Assembly: GCA_001045525.1 (NCBI GenBank)
Contig: LDWW01000032.1
Coordinates: 1 to 39,945, forward strand
Reading direction: 5' to 3'
From: Chitinispirillum alkaliphilum
GTDB lineage: Bacteria; Fibrobacterota; Chitinivibrionia; Chitinivibrionales; Chitinispirillaceae
DNA: 39,945 nucleotides
Part shown: positions 7,887-15,090 of the stretch, in pieces
How the letters are laid out: each line of letters begins with the position of its first letter
Position numbering within the stretch: position 1 is the first letter of the stretch
Translations under genes and position numbers: made by a program
The notes under the pieces: model-generated
Told to the model about the DNA's origin: nothing
Database searches by the model: none
Seen by the model: the letters and a program-made list of their open reading frames with translations, nothing else

Positions 7887-9863
7887 CTAATTGTAATTCT
7901 TACAGACTACTTGTCCTGAATCCAAAGCGTATTTAACCCGGGAAGAACGCTTGCTCAGCCGAACTTTTGAATTGTACATTGTAATTAATATTTCCGGAAT
8001 CACATGATTCTGTATATCAATAGACAGCTTTTCCATATCGTTTGTGAAAGCAAGTTCTTTTAATTGTGTAATGCTTTTCTCCAACTCAGCATTGGTTTTG
8101 ATCGCATTCTTTAACTTTTGCAAATTTTCTTTTACAATCTCACGCCTGGCCGGTGCTAAATGTTGTAACCGATTAAGGAGGTTTTTATCATTAAGATTGA
8201 ATCCAAGCTGTTCCTGATACTTAGTTATCTGCTTTTTGGTAATAGCCGCACACCCTGCAGCCTCGGTTAGTTTCTCATAATATTCAGGATCCACTCCACA
8301 ATAAAGGAAAGTCAAAGCAGCCAGGGAACCAACGGAGTGAAGCTGCATCGATTCTATACTACTTATTTTCCCACCCACAACACAACCTCTATCATTATTT
8401 GCCAGCCCATAACCTTCGATAACAAACTTCCCCCCACAGAAAACATTAGAATTGTAAATATATTCCCTGACTGTCAGGGATCCCTTAATCCGCATATTAC
8501 TGTTCTGAATAAATCCAACCTGAGCATCACCGTGTACCAACACCTTGGTACTTTCTCCGAAAATCCCTTTTTGAACCTGCAGATCTCCTTTACAGATTAT
8601 TTCCACAAAATCTTCTACTCCACCCCTGATACTTAAATTACCACCACAGGATATTTTAAACCCAGCATTGACCATACCTGTTATCACTATGTCACGACTA
8701 TATTTAAGGTTGCCTGTGTGCGAATCCACGTCACCAACGATAGTTAAGACTTCTGTGATCTTTGCGTGGTTAGGTCCAATGATCAGGATTCCTACTCTTG
8801 CAGCACAGTAGTAAATACTCTCATCCTCTTCCCGGGCATAAATATTCTCTCCATAATTAAAAGAAATATCATTTGCCTCAGGTACACGTATTGTATCTCC
8901 GAAAACATTTACCCCAGGTCTGGCAGGAACAATTTTGGTTTTGATTGCTATTACCGCATCTTTTTGGATTTCTTTAAACTTCCCGAAATTTTTATAGTCA
9001 ATGCGTCCACTCTCATCTTCTTGAAAAGTGTATTCTGTGTTAACTGCATACATTAGGGTCGCATCTTTACCCTGAACTGGAGGTACTCCTTTGCGGATGA
9101 GCAATCTGCTGTAACGTTGCTTTGCCATACACTCTTTGATATCATCTTTAGTAAGATTTGATATTGTACTGCTGGCGAATTTGGAAGTTGAAGATGCCTT
9201 GGATCGGAATACTTTGTCAATAATGTGATCCAACCCGTACATTACAGGTATTATTCTAAAGTACATCTCCAAACAATCCTCGCTGACCATAAAAGGATCT
9301 ACTATGTCAAGTTTGCCTGTTTTGGTGATAACAACATACCCACTTTTTCTGGCTATCAATTCGTATCTGTTCATTGTGTCTTTTCTTACAATACTTGACC
9401 CTGGATTAAAACATCTTTCTTTCTCTTCCAGGGTAACCTCAACACCAAAAACATCCTGTGACACAAGGCCCGGATCAACAGTCATGAATGTTTCTCCGGA
9501 AGCAACATATATCCCTTCCCCGACAGGTTCTCCTACCGCTTCCCGCTTGAGCACATCCCCTATTCTATACAGTTTCTTTTTAACCTCTTCTAACTCTTCC
9601 TTTTCAACCCAGCTTTCCTGATCACAAATACGAACCCTGCACTCTGGCGAAGGGGTTTTAGCAACAGTAATGTTAAGAACCGGCTGCCCGGATTCTTTTG
9701 CAGATTGAATTGCCGAAACAATATTACCCCACTTAACGCCCACTTTGATACCATATGCCCGAAGAACATTTTTTATTTCTTGTTCTGTGACATCTGGTGT
9801 TATGGCTCGAATTACAGCTATGGTATTGTTTTCAAGCGTTTGTAATCTGATATCTGCACTCAT
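7887..9863 (-). CDS. FapA / DUF342 family protein
   Basis: This 658-aa protein matches the DUF342 (flagellar assembly protein A) family: an N-terminal variable region, then PARPGVNVFGDTI (about residue 310), followed by the beta-helix core with repeated G-rich turns (VGDVDSHTGNLKYSRDIVITG, VNAGFKISCGGNLSIRGGVE, GKGDLQVQKG-like) and a C-terminal helical coiled coil (about 560-640). In the best-studied cases the family links to flagellar localisation or polar assembly, but many members sit beside signalling genes. The gene is 36 nt before the CheX-PAS-Hpt kinase and 8 nt after the response regulator. The ribosome site GAGGT precedes the ATG. A role as scaffold for the signalling complex is inference. 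Confidence 0.85.
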   Translation of the reverse strand: MSADIRLQTLENNTIAVIRAITPDVTEQEIKNVLRAYGIKVGVKWGNIVSAIQSAKESGQPVLNITVAKTPSPECRVRICDQESWVEKEELEEVKKKLYRIGDVLKREAVGEPVGEGIYVASGETFMTVDPGLVSQDVFGVEVTLEEKERCFNPGSSIVRKDTMNRYELIARKSGYVVITKTGKLDIVDPFMVSEDCLEMYFRIIPVMYGLDHIIDKVFRSKASSTSKFASSTISNLTKDDIKECMAKQRYSRLLIRKGVPPVQGKDATLMYAVNTEYTFQEDESGRIDYKNFGKFKEIQKDAVIAIKTKIVPARPGVNVFGDTIRVPEANDISFNYGENIYAREEDESIYYCAARVGILIIGPNHAKITEVLTIVGDVDSHTGNLKYSRDIVITGMVNAGFKISCGGNLSIRGGVEDFVEIICKGDLQVQKGIFGESTKVLVHGDAQVGFIQNSNMRIKGSLTVREYIYNSNVFCGGKFVIEGYGLANNDRGCVVGGKISSIESMQLHSVGSLAALTFLYCGVDPEYYEKLTEAAGCAAITKKQITKYQEQLGFNLNDKNLLNRLQHLAPARREIVKENLQKLKNAIKTNAELEKSITQLKELAFTNDMEKLSIDIQNHVIPEILITMYNSKVRLSKRSSRVKYALDSGQVVCKNYN

Positions 9864-9871
9864 TAGTTACC

Positions 9872-10786
9872 TCAGATGTTATCAAGGATATTGCTAATGT
9901 CATCAAGAAGGTTTGGCGCATCCAAAACCATTTTGAATTGTGATAATGCCAGAGAAAGAACCGGAACAATACTATCTCCAACACTTGTCACCAAATCTTC
10001 ATCTTTATCAAAATCCACAGAAAAAACAACTGTTCCAAGGCGCACCTCAGATTTAATCAGGGGAAATGACTTATAGATCCCTACTGTAAGGGGGCTGTTT
10101 GAAGCGGAAGCTTTTTTTAGAAACTCAGCTACACCTCTTCTATCACCCGTTTGTGAAAGTGAATATGTCTTATTATCAGCAAAACTGGTCTGTATATACA
10201 CACATTTACTATTAACGACTTCGGATATAATATCACATGCAGCTACAATGAATTCCGGCATTTCACAACTTTCAACCAGCATATTCAAAAGAGCGTTTTG
10301 GGATTGAATCATTCTTGTGCGCTGTTTGACCTTTTGCTCAAGTTGCTCGTTCAATGAATTAAGCAACTCGTTTTTTTCACTTAAAGCGACAAGGAGCTGT
10401 TTGCGTTCGTCATTCTTGTTGAACAGGTCAACCGCATTGCGTATTGTTAACTTCATATCATTATCATTCCAGGGTTTGGAAATATATCTCCAAATTCCCC
10501 CTTCATTTATGGAGTCCATAATATCTGCAATATCAGCCTGACCCGACAACACAAGCCGAACTGCATCGGGACAGAGATCTATGGATTTTTTTAGAAACTC
10601 CACACCATTCATTACAGGCATACGCATATCGGAAACAATCACATGAACAGACTCTTCACTAAGTAACTCAATGGCTTCCGGACCGCTTGAAGCAAAATAA
10701 AGTTCCAGCTCTTCATCAAAGAACATGCGCCTTATAGCTGATAACACATTCTGCTCATCATCAACGAATAGAACCTTTCCAATCAT
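9872..10786 (-). CDS. Response regulator: REC, coiled coil and uncharacterised C-terminal domain
   Basis: The receiver domain (about 1-120) has D9/D10, phospho-acceptor D53 (VSDMRMP) and K104 in the YISKPW motif typical of RpfG-like regulators. A coiled coil follows (about 125-165, NELLNSLNEQLEQKVKQRTR), then a ~120-residue C-terminal region with no HD-GYP, GGDEF or DNA-binding motif that looks GAF-like by pattern only. The start codon is preceded by an unbroken run of eight G on the coding strand (C8 at 10788-10795), which serves as the ribosome site. It is 8 nt before FapA, so probably translationally linked. The output is unknown. Confidence 0.85.
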   Translation of the reverse strand: MIGKVLFVDDEQNVLSAIRRMFFDEELELYFASSGPEAIELLSEESVHVIVSDMRMPVMNGVEFLKKSIDLCPDAVRLVLSGQADIADIMDSINEGGIWRYISKPWNDNDMKLTIRNAVDLFNKNDERKQLLVALSEKNELLNSLNEQLEQKVKQRTRMIQSQNALLNMLVESCEMPEFIVAACDIISEVVNSKCVYIQTSFADNKTYSLSQTGDRRGVAEFLKKASASNSPLTVGIYKSFPLIKSEVRLGTVVFSVDFDKDEDLVTSVGDSIVPVLSLALSQFKMVLDAPNLLDDISNILDNI

Positions 10787-10787
10787 G

Positions 10788-10795
10788 CCCCCCCC
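10788..10795 (-). promoter_or_regulatory. G8 homopolymer acting as Shine-Dalgarno
   Basis: Eight consecutive G on the coding strand lie 1 nt before the ATG of the REC-coiled-coil gene; no other ribosome site is seen. Homopolymer runs of this kind can change length by slippage, which would alter translation efficiency. Confidence 0.5.
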
Positions 10796-10872
10796 AAATA
10801 CTCTGATCTGCTATGAGTGTGTCTAAAAGAAAATCATATTATACCATCATTATTACAGAAAATCCACTATAT

Positions 10873-12045
10873 CTAAACTTTACTTGAACAACTCTCAATA
10901 CACTCTTCTATTGTTCCTTTCAGCGAATCTTCATCAACACCAAGTATGGAATACACTTCCGGATGGATCTGCTTACTGAAACCTTCAATCTGCATCCAGG
11001 CACAAACATCAGCAACATGCATTAAACATTGTATACTTTGGGGAACGATCTGAACCGAACCAGGTTTATACCTGTAGAAGGCTGATTCCACCATGTATGC
11101 CGGAAGGCAACACCAGTCAAGTATATGTGCACCTAACTCAGTGTGAGTTATCCCGAACTGTTCAGATTCGAGATCAAATATCGGTTTTAAGGAATCCTCT
11201 TTTAATGAATCATTTATAGTCTTATATTTTTCAGAATTGTTATTGGCCATGATCATTCGCCCTATATCAATTAACAATGATGCAGTTGCATAATTATCGG
11301 GTATACGTGATGAGAGTAGTTTTTCATGAAGGGCATGCAGCATGTGATTGCTAAATAATGAATGTTGCCGTAAGAGTTGAAGATCAGTATTCTCTTTTCC
11401 AGACTTTTTTTGTGGGAAAAAATCCGAAACCAATATCACATCTCGAATTGATTCAATACCTAAGTATACCAATGCCTGATGAACAGTACCAATTTCAACT
11501 CCGTAGAAGGAGGAATTAACCATTGATAAAATTCTGGCAACATATTGTGGGTAACTCTCTAATAGCTGAGCTATCTCCTTTAAACTTTTTTCCTGTTGAA
11601 CCATCTCCATGAAATTAGTATACAATGGAGGTAACTTGGGAAGTGAGATACTGGTTAAAGTGGTATTCCTGAGCTTTTTATACATCGAAAGTAATCTTTC
11701 AATAAGTAAGATCAGCTTTTCATTGTCCCAGGGCTTTAGTATGTAAAGTTTAGCAGCATCGTTAACTATAGTGCGCAGCACAACATCTTTTTCACTGTAC
11801 GCGCTAAGAACAATGCGCACAATATCTGGGTATTTCTCTTTGATTTGAAGCAGTAACTGGTACCCATCTACAGGCTCCATTCTGATATCTGATACTACAA
11901 TATCAACTTTTTCTTTCTCCAGAACAGAAAAAGCATCCTTTGCAGATTTGGCCAGGAACACCTCTAAATCAGTATACAAAAATGTCCGCTCAAGTGCATT
12001 AAGCACCATAGTCTCATCATCTACAAAAAGTATTTTGTTGCTCAT
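10873..12045 (-). CDS. REC-HDOD response regulator
   Basis: The 390-aa protein has a receiver (about 1-120; D9/D10, D53 in VSDIRM, K104 in LKPW) fused to an HDOD domain (about 135-340). HDOD marks are LPPLYTNFMEMVQ, the RILSMVNSSFYGV block and LVYLGIESIRDVIL. HDOD is an HD-related, usually non-catalytic domain that relays signals in motility and c-di-GMP pathways. The receiver is strikingly parallel to that of the next gene, with catalytic residues at the same numbers. It overlaps the kinase gene by 4 nt (ATGA), so the kinase and this regulator are translationally coupled and likely cognate partners. Confidence 0.9.
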   Translation of the reverse strand: MSNKILFVDDETMVLNALERTFLYTDLEVFLAKSAKDAFSVLEKEKVDIVVSDIRMEPVDGYQLLLQIKEKYPDIVRIVLSAYSEKDVVLRTIVNDAAKLYILKPWDNEKLILLIERLLSMYKKLRNTTLTSISLPKLPPLYTNFMEMVQQEKSLKEIAQLLESYPQYVARILSMVNSSFYGVEIGTVHQALVYLGIESIRDVILVSDFFPQKKSGKENTDLQLLRQHSLFSNHMLHALHEKLLSSRIPDNYATASLLIDIGRMIMANNNSEKYKTINDSLKEDSLKPIFDLESEQFGITHTELGAHILDWCCLPAYMVESAFYRYKPGSVQIVPQSIQCLMHVADVCAWMQIEGFSKQIHPEVYSILGVDEDSLKGTIEECIESCSSKV

Positions 12046-12926
12046 GACAGTATTTCCTGATTTCGTGGAAGTTTGATGAGAAATGTAGTCCCTTTACCCT
12101 TTTCACTTTCGACCGAGAGTTCACCCTTATGTTTATTGACAATGATCTCATATGAGATGCTAAGTCCAAGCCCTGTACCGATTCCTACTTCTTTAGTCGT
12201 AAAAAAAGGATCGAATATTTTTTGACGAATCTCTTCAGGTATACCTGGGCCATCATCTACAATTTTGCAATAAACGAAAAGGTCATCTCTGTAAGTAGTG
12301 ATATGAATGGTTCCTTTCTGTTCCCTTTTCATTTCCTTTATCGCCTGAGCGGCATTAACAATGATATTTAGGAAAACCTGATTCAATTCACTTATGTTGC
12401 ACTCTATTGCTCCTACATCACCAAAATCGGTTACTATATCGGCATGATATTTAACTTCATTTCTCGATATTATTATCACAGTGCTAATACTCTCGTTAAT
12501 ATCAGCCTCTGTAAACTCACTCTGTTGCTCATCTCTTGAGAACTTTTTCAGGTTGTTTACAATTGTTGTTATTCTTGCCAACCCTTCAATATTTTCCATC
12601 AACAAGGCATCAACATCGGTTAGTATCATTTCGAGTTTGAGTTTTTTCTCCTGCTTAGCAATAAACGCTTTGGGGATGTCTCGGCGATACATTTCAAGAA
12701 TTTCTTTAATTCTTGTAATGTACCCTTTGAGAGTTGTGCAGTTACTGGATACAAATCCGATTGGGTTATTTATCTCGTGAGCAATACCTGCTGATAGTCT
12801 ACCTACAGAAGCCATCTTTTCATTATTCACCAGTTGCTCTTGTGTCTCTTTAATATTCTGAAGTGTTTCTCTAAGTCCTTTATTCTCTTCAAGCAAGGCC
12901 CGAATGTCAGTTTCACAATTATCCAT
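12042..12926 (-). CDS. Soluble histidine kinase (HisKA-HATPase)
   Basis: A 294-aa cytoplasmic kinase: an N-terminal coiled coil (about 10-38), HisKA H-box GIAHEINNPIG with phospho-acceptor H50, N-box around N191 (IIVNAAQAI), G1 DDGPG at 224-228 and G2 GTGLGLS at 250-256. The form HEINNPIG-FVSSN is typical of the NtrB/HK4-like group. No sensor domain and no transmembrane segment are present, so the signal must come from a partner. It is the first gene of the eight-gene operon, with a sigma70-type promoter about 55 nt upstream and the ATG following GGGGTG. It most likely phosphorylates the coupled REC-HDOD protein. Confidence 0.9.
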   Translation of the reverse strand: MDNCETDIRALLEENKGLRETLQNIKETQEQLVNNEKMASVGRLSAGIAHEINNPIGFVSSNCTTLKGYITRIKEILEMYRRDIPKAFIAKQEKKLKLEMILTDVDALLMENIEGLARITTIVNNLKKFSRDEQQSEFTEADINESISTVIIISRNEVKYHADIVTDFGDVGAIECNISELNQVFLNIIVNAAQAIKEMKREQKGTIHITTYRDDLFVYCKIVDDGPGIPEEIRQKIFDPFFTTKEVGIGTGLGLSISYEIIVNKHKGELSVESEKGKGTTFLIKLPRNQEILS

Positions 12927-12982
12927 TTTTAGTGCACCCCTTTTTTCTTAGAATCACACACTAATGTCTTACCCTATTGTCT

Positions 12983-13011
12983 ATTTTAGCATAGTTTCTT
13001 TTTGGAGTCCA
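12983..13011 (-). promoter_or_regulatory. Sigma70-type promoter of the eight-gene signalling operon
   Basis: On the minus strand, TGGACT (13006-13011), a 17-nt spacer ending in TGC and TAAAAT (12983-12988) form a promoter with an extended -10. The predicted start near 12976 gives a leader of about 50 nt before the kinase ATG at 12926. No second promoter is obvious inside the operon. Confidence 0.6.
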
Positions 13012-13303
13012 CACTTATATTTATTAAAGCACTCATTTTTTTTCTTACAATATCAATTGCCAAAAATCAAAGGGCAAACTACAAGAGCGAAGAACCCAAT
13101 ATGCATGAACTGAAAAATGTGGAAAAAAATCGATTTGGCAGGAAGGGGTAAAAAGGGCGAGGACCAAATTAAGTCTTGTTATTGATATGCCTGAAACCGT
13201 CCGGGATTATATTATCAAACGCAAAAGATAACGTTCAATCAGACTGAGAAGAGATGCTACAAACAGTTGTAATTGGTTTTATTCTCCTGCCCCTAATACT
13301 ATA
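13012..13303. other. Intergenic region with a decayed short reading frame
   Basis: No intact gene is seen. On the plus strand an ATG at 13101 opens a frame that breaks at an A7 run near 13123; one frame over it continues to a stop at 13231 with a protein-like tail (LVIDMPETVRDYIIKRKR). This could be the end of a lost gene or a chance opening of about 40 codons; it matches no family I know. Confidence 0.3.
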
Positions 13304-13333
13304 ATTGAGTGGATTATCCAATCCACTCAATTT
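13304..13333 (-). terminator. Terminator of the binding-protein/kinase operon
   Basis: A perfect 13-bp inverted repeat (AATTGAGTGGATT at 13304-13316, complement 13321-13333) with a 4-nt loop lies 25 nt past the last gene of the minus operon. The U tract on the minus side is poor (TATAGTATT), so termination may be imperfect, but the stem is the strongest in this gap. Confidence 0.65.
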
Positions 13334-13357
13334 ATGGGGCACGATCAATCTAGTTGT

Positions 13358-14329
13358 TTATTCCAAAATTCTGTCAACACGTCCTAAGCGTTCGCTGTCC
13401 AAACCCCATCGAATTCTATTAGCCCTGTTTGCATTTAGAACTGATGTAATAGAGATTAGAGGTTCAAAACCGATATTTTCAAGTTCTTCCCCGTCTTCAA
13501 AAAATTGAAATATTTGTCCAGCCAACTGTGATCCCATATGCAAATAGTCTGGCTGAGTAACAAATACGCCCAGATTTGCACTTGTTTCAACAAACCTTTC
13601 AAGTGGGACCACAACCGGAATTCTTCTGGAAGCAATAGTTCTTATCCAAAAGTCCCTGAGAGTTGCAGCATTAAGGATAGCATTGTCAGCAAGCATCCAC
13701 AGCACTTCAACACCATCTCTTCGCATTTGTCTCCAGCCCGCATTAAGACCTCGCAAGGCATCCCTTTCACTCAGTTCAGATCCGGAATTGTCACAATCCA
13801 AACAGTATGAAATAATCTCAATCTCTTCTCGTGCGAGCAATCGTTGGGACTCCATGATATCTTCCTGGAAATCCTTTCGATAAAAGACACCTACTTTTGA
13901 AAAATCCCTTTCTGAAATTATTCTGAAATTGGTGAAAGTTGTATACCCCGGAACCTCAAACCTGATACCAACAGTATTCTCCAGGTTTTTTGCAGTTTTT
14001 TCAACCTGTAGTGTCATCAAGACAAACTTAGGCATTTGAACAAATTTTTCATTTTCATTCTGAAAATGTTCAGCAAACCTTACAGCTTTTGCATCCATCA
14101 AAATTAAAGCACTTGGATCATATTTACTAGCAAGGTCGAACGCCTCTTCGGGTGATACTTTGTCTACATCAATTACTTCTATTTCATATTCACCCATCAA
14201 TTCGTCTTCTATGCCTCTTAGGGCAAGCTTAAAGTTTTCAGATGAAGGCATAAGGGCTACAAAGCTAACACTCTCTGCCCAGCTATGAGCCCACAGTACA
14301 GTAATTATTATTATAAGCCGGGCTATCAT
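13358..14329 (-). CDS. Periplasmic ABC-type substrate-binding-like protein (TrpX/PF04392-like)
   Basis: The 323-aa product begins with a Sec signal peptide (MIARLIIIITVLWAHSWA, cleavage near residue 18). The rest has the two-lobe pattern of type I periplasmic binding proteins, resembling the ABC_sub_bind/TrpX family (YDPSALILMDAKAV, then VGVFYRKDFQE, WMLADNAILN, IPVVVPLERFVETSANLGVFV near the C-terminus). No ABC permease or ATPase is nearby, so it probably senses rather than transports. The ATG at 14329 is preferred over an in-frame GTG at 14341 because GGAGG lies 5 nt before it. It overlaps the preceding gene by 4 nt (ATGA). The ligand is unknown. Confidence 0.75.
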   Translation of the reverse strand: MIARLIIIITVLWAHSWAESVSFVALMPSSENFKLALRGIEDELMGEYEIEVIDVDKVSPEEAFDLASKYDPSALILMDAKAVRFAEHFQNENEKFVQMPKFVLMTLQVEKTAKNLENTVGIRFEVPGYTTFTNFRIISERDFSKVGVFYRKDFQEDIMESQRLLAREEIEIISYCLDCDNSGSELSERDALRGLNAGWRQMRRDGVEVLWMLADNAILNAATLRDFWIRTIASRRIPVVVPLERFVETSANLGVFVTQPDYLHMGSQLAGQIFQFFEDGEELENIGFEPLISITSVLNANRANRIRWGLDSERLGRVDRILE

Positions 14330-15084
14330 TTGTCCCTCCACTGTTGTATGTCTAGTGTCTGAAATGTTTCACTACTCCCTGATCGCAATTTTGTAAGAAC
14401 TTCCTGAGCTATTTCACCATTTTTGGATGCAATAACAGGAAGATTTGAAACTAATGCCGCAGATTCGACCACAGTAAAAAGGTCCAATCGAGTTTCAGTT
14501 TTAAGCAGAGCTAGTTCTGATTCAGAAACAACAATAATGTCTACGGCTTCCATACCAAGCAATGTAAGCAAATCCTCTCTCTTGTTAACCCTTCGAATTC
14601 TGCCAAATTCACTGCCAAATGTTTTGGTCAAAAAATCACTTATATTACGACGACCAAGGAAATCGAGTATTCCGACACGCAACTCAGGTATACTGTTAGT
14701 GTTTACATCTGAATCTTTGGCAATAACAAAAAACTTTTCACCAATTCTGTTATTTGACACACCCCTCAACAAGATTTTGTAATCGGTATTAAGTTCGATG
14801 AAGACTCCGGGTGCAATCACCGGGGCATTTGGATGTTCATCGATGAACTGCTGAAGGTCCCGAATTCTTCCAAATGCCCGTACATCCACATCACCAAGCA
14901 ACGATATAAAGTCATCCTGAATTGTTTGTGGCGACTCGTCAGTGTTTAAATAAATCAGCAGTGGTGTTTGAGCATAACACAGTGACATACCTACAAGTAA
15001 ATGTACCACCGATAAGTTGATAAGCATTTTCCTGTAAGCATTACCACATTTTTTAACAGTGAGTGTAGTTTTCAACTTACGCAT
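14326..15084 (-). CDS. Exported periplasmic-binding-protein-like protein (PhnD/PBP2-like)
   Basis: The 252-aa product has a long basic n-region and a signal-peptide core (about residues 20-38, ending CYAQ), then a fold resembling type II binding proteins of the phosphonate/phosphate group: a strand-helix start (LLIYLNTDESPQTIQDDF), a central PELRVGILDFLGRRNISDFL hinge-like block and SELALLKTETRLDLFTVVES. It is shorter than typical PhnD. It starts 6 nt after the membrane kinase gene and overlaps the TrpX-like gene, so the three are one unit: two periplasmic sensors for one kinase is the natural reading. The start has AGGAT 5 nt upstream. The ligand is unknown. Confidence 0.65.
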   Translation of the reverse strand: MRKLKTTLTVKKCGNAYRKMLINLSVVHLLVGMSLCYAQTPLLIYLNTDESPQTIQDDFISLLGDVDVRAFGRIRDLQQFIDEHPNAPVIAPGVFIELNTDYKILLRGVSNNRIGEKFFVIAKDSDVNTNSIPELRVGILDFLGRRNISDFLTKTFGSEFGRIRRVNKREDLLTLLGMEAVDIIVVSESELALLKTETRLDLFTVVESAALVSNLPVIASKNGEIAQEVLTKLRSGSSETFQTLDIQQWRDK

Positions 15085-15090
15085 AATATC

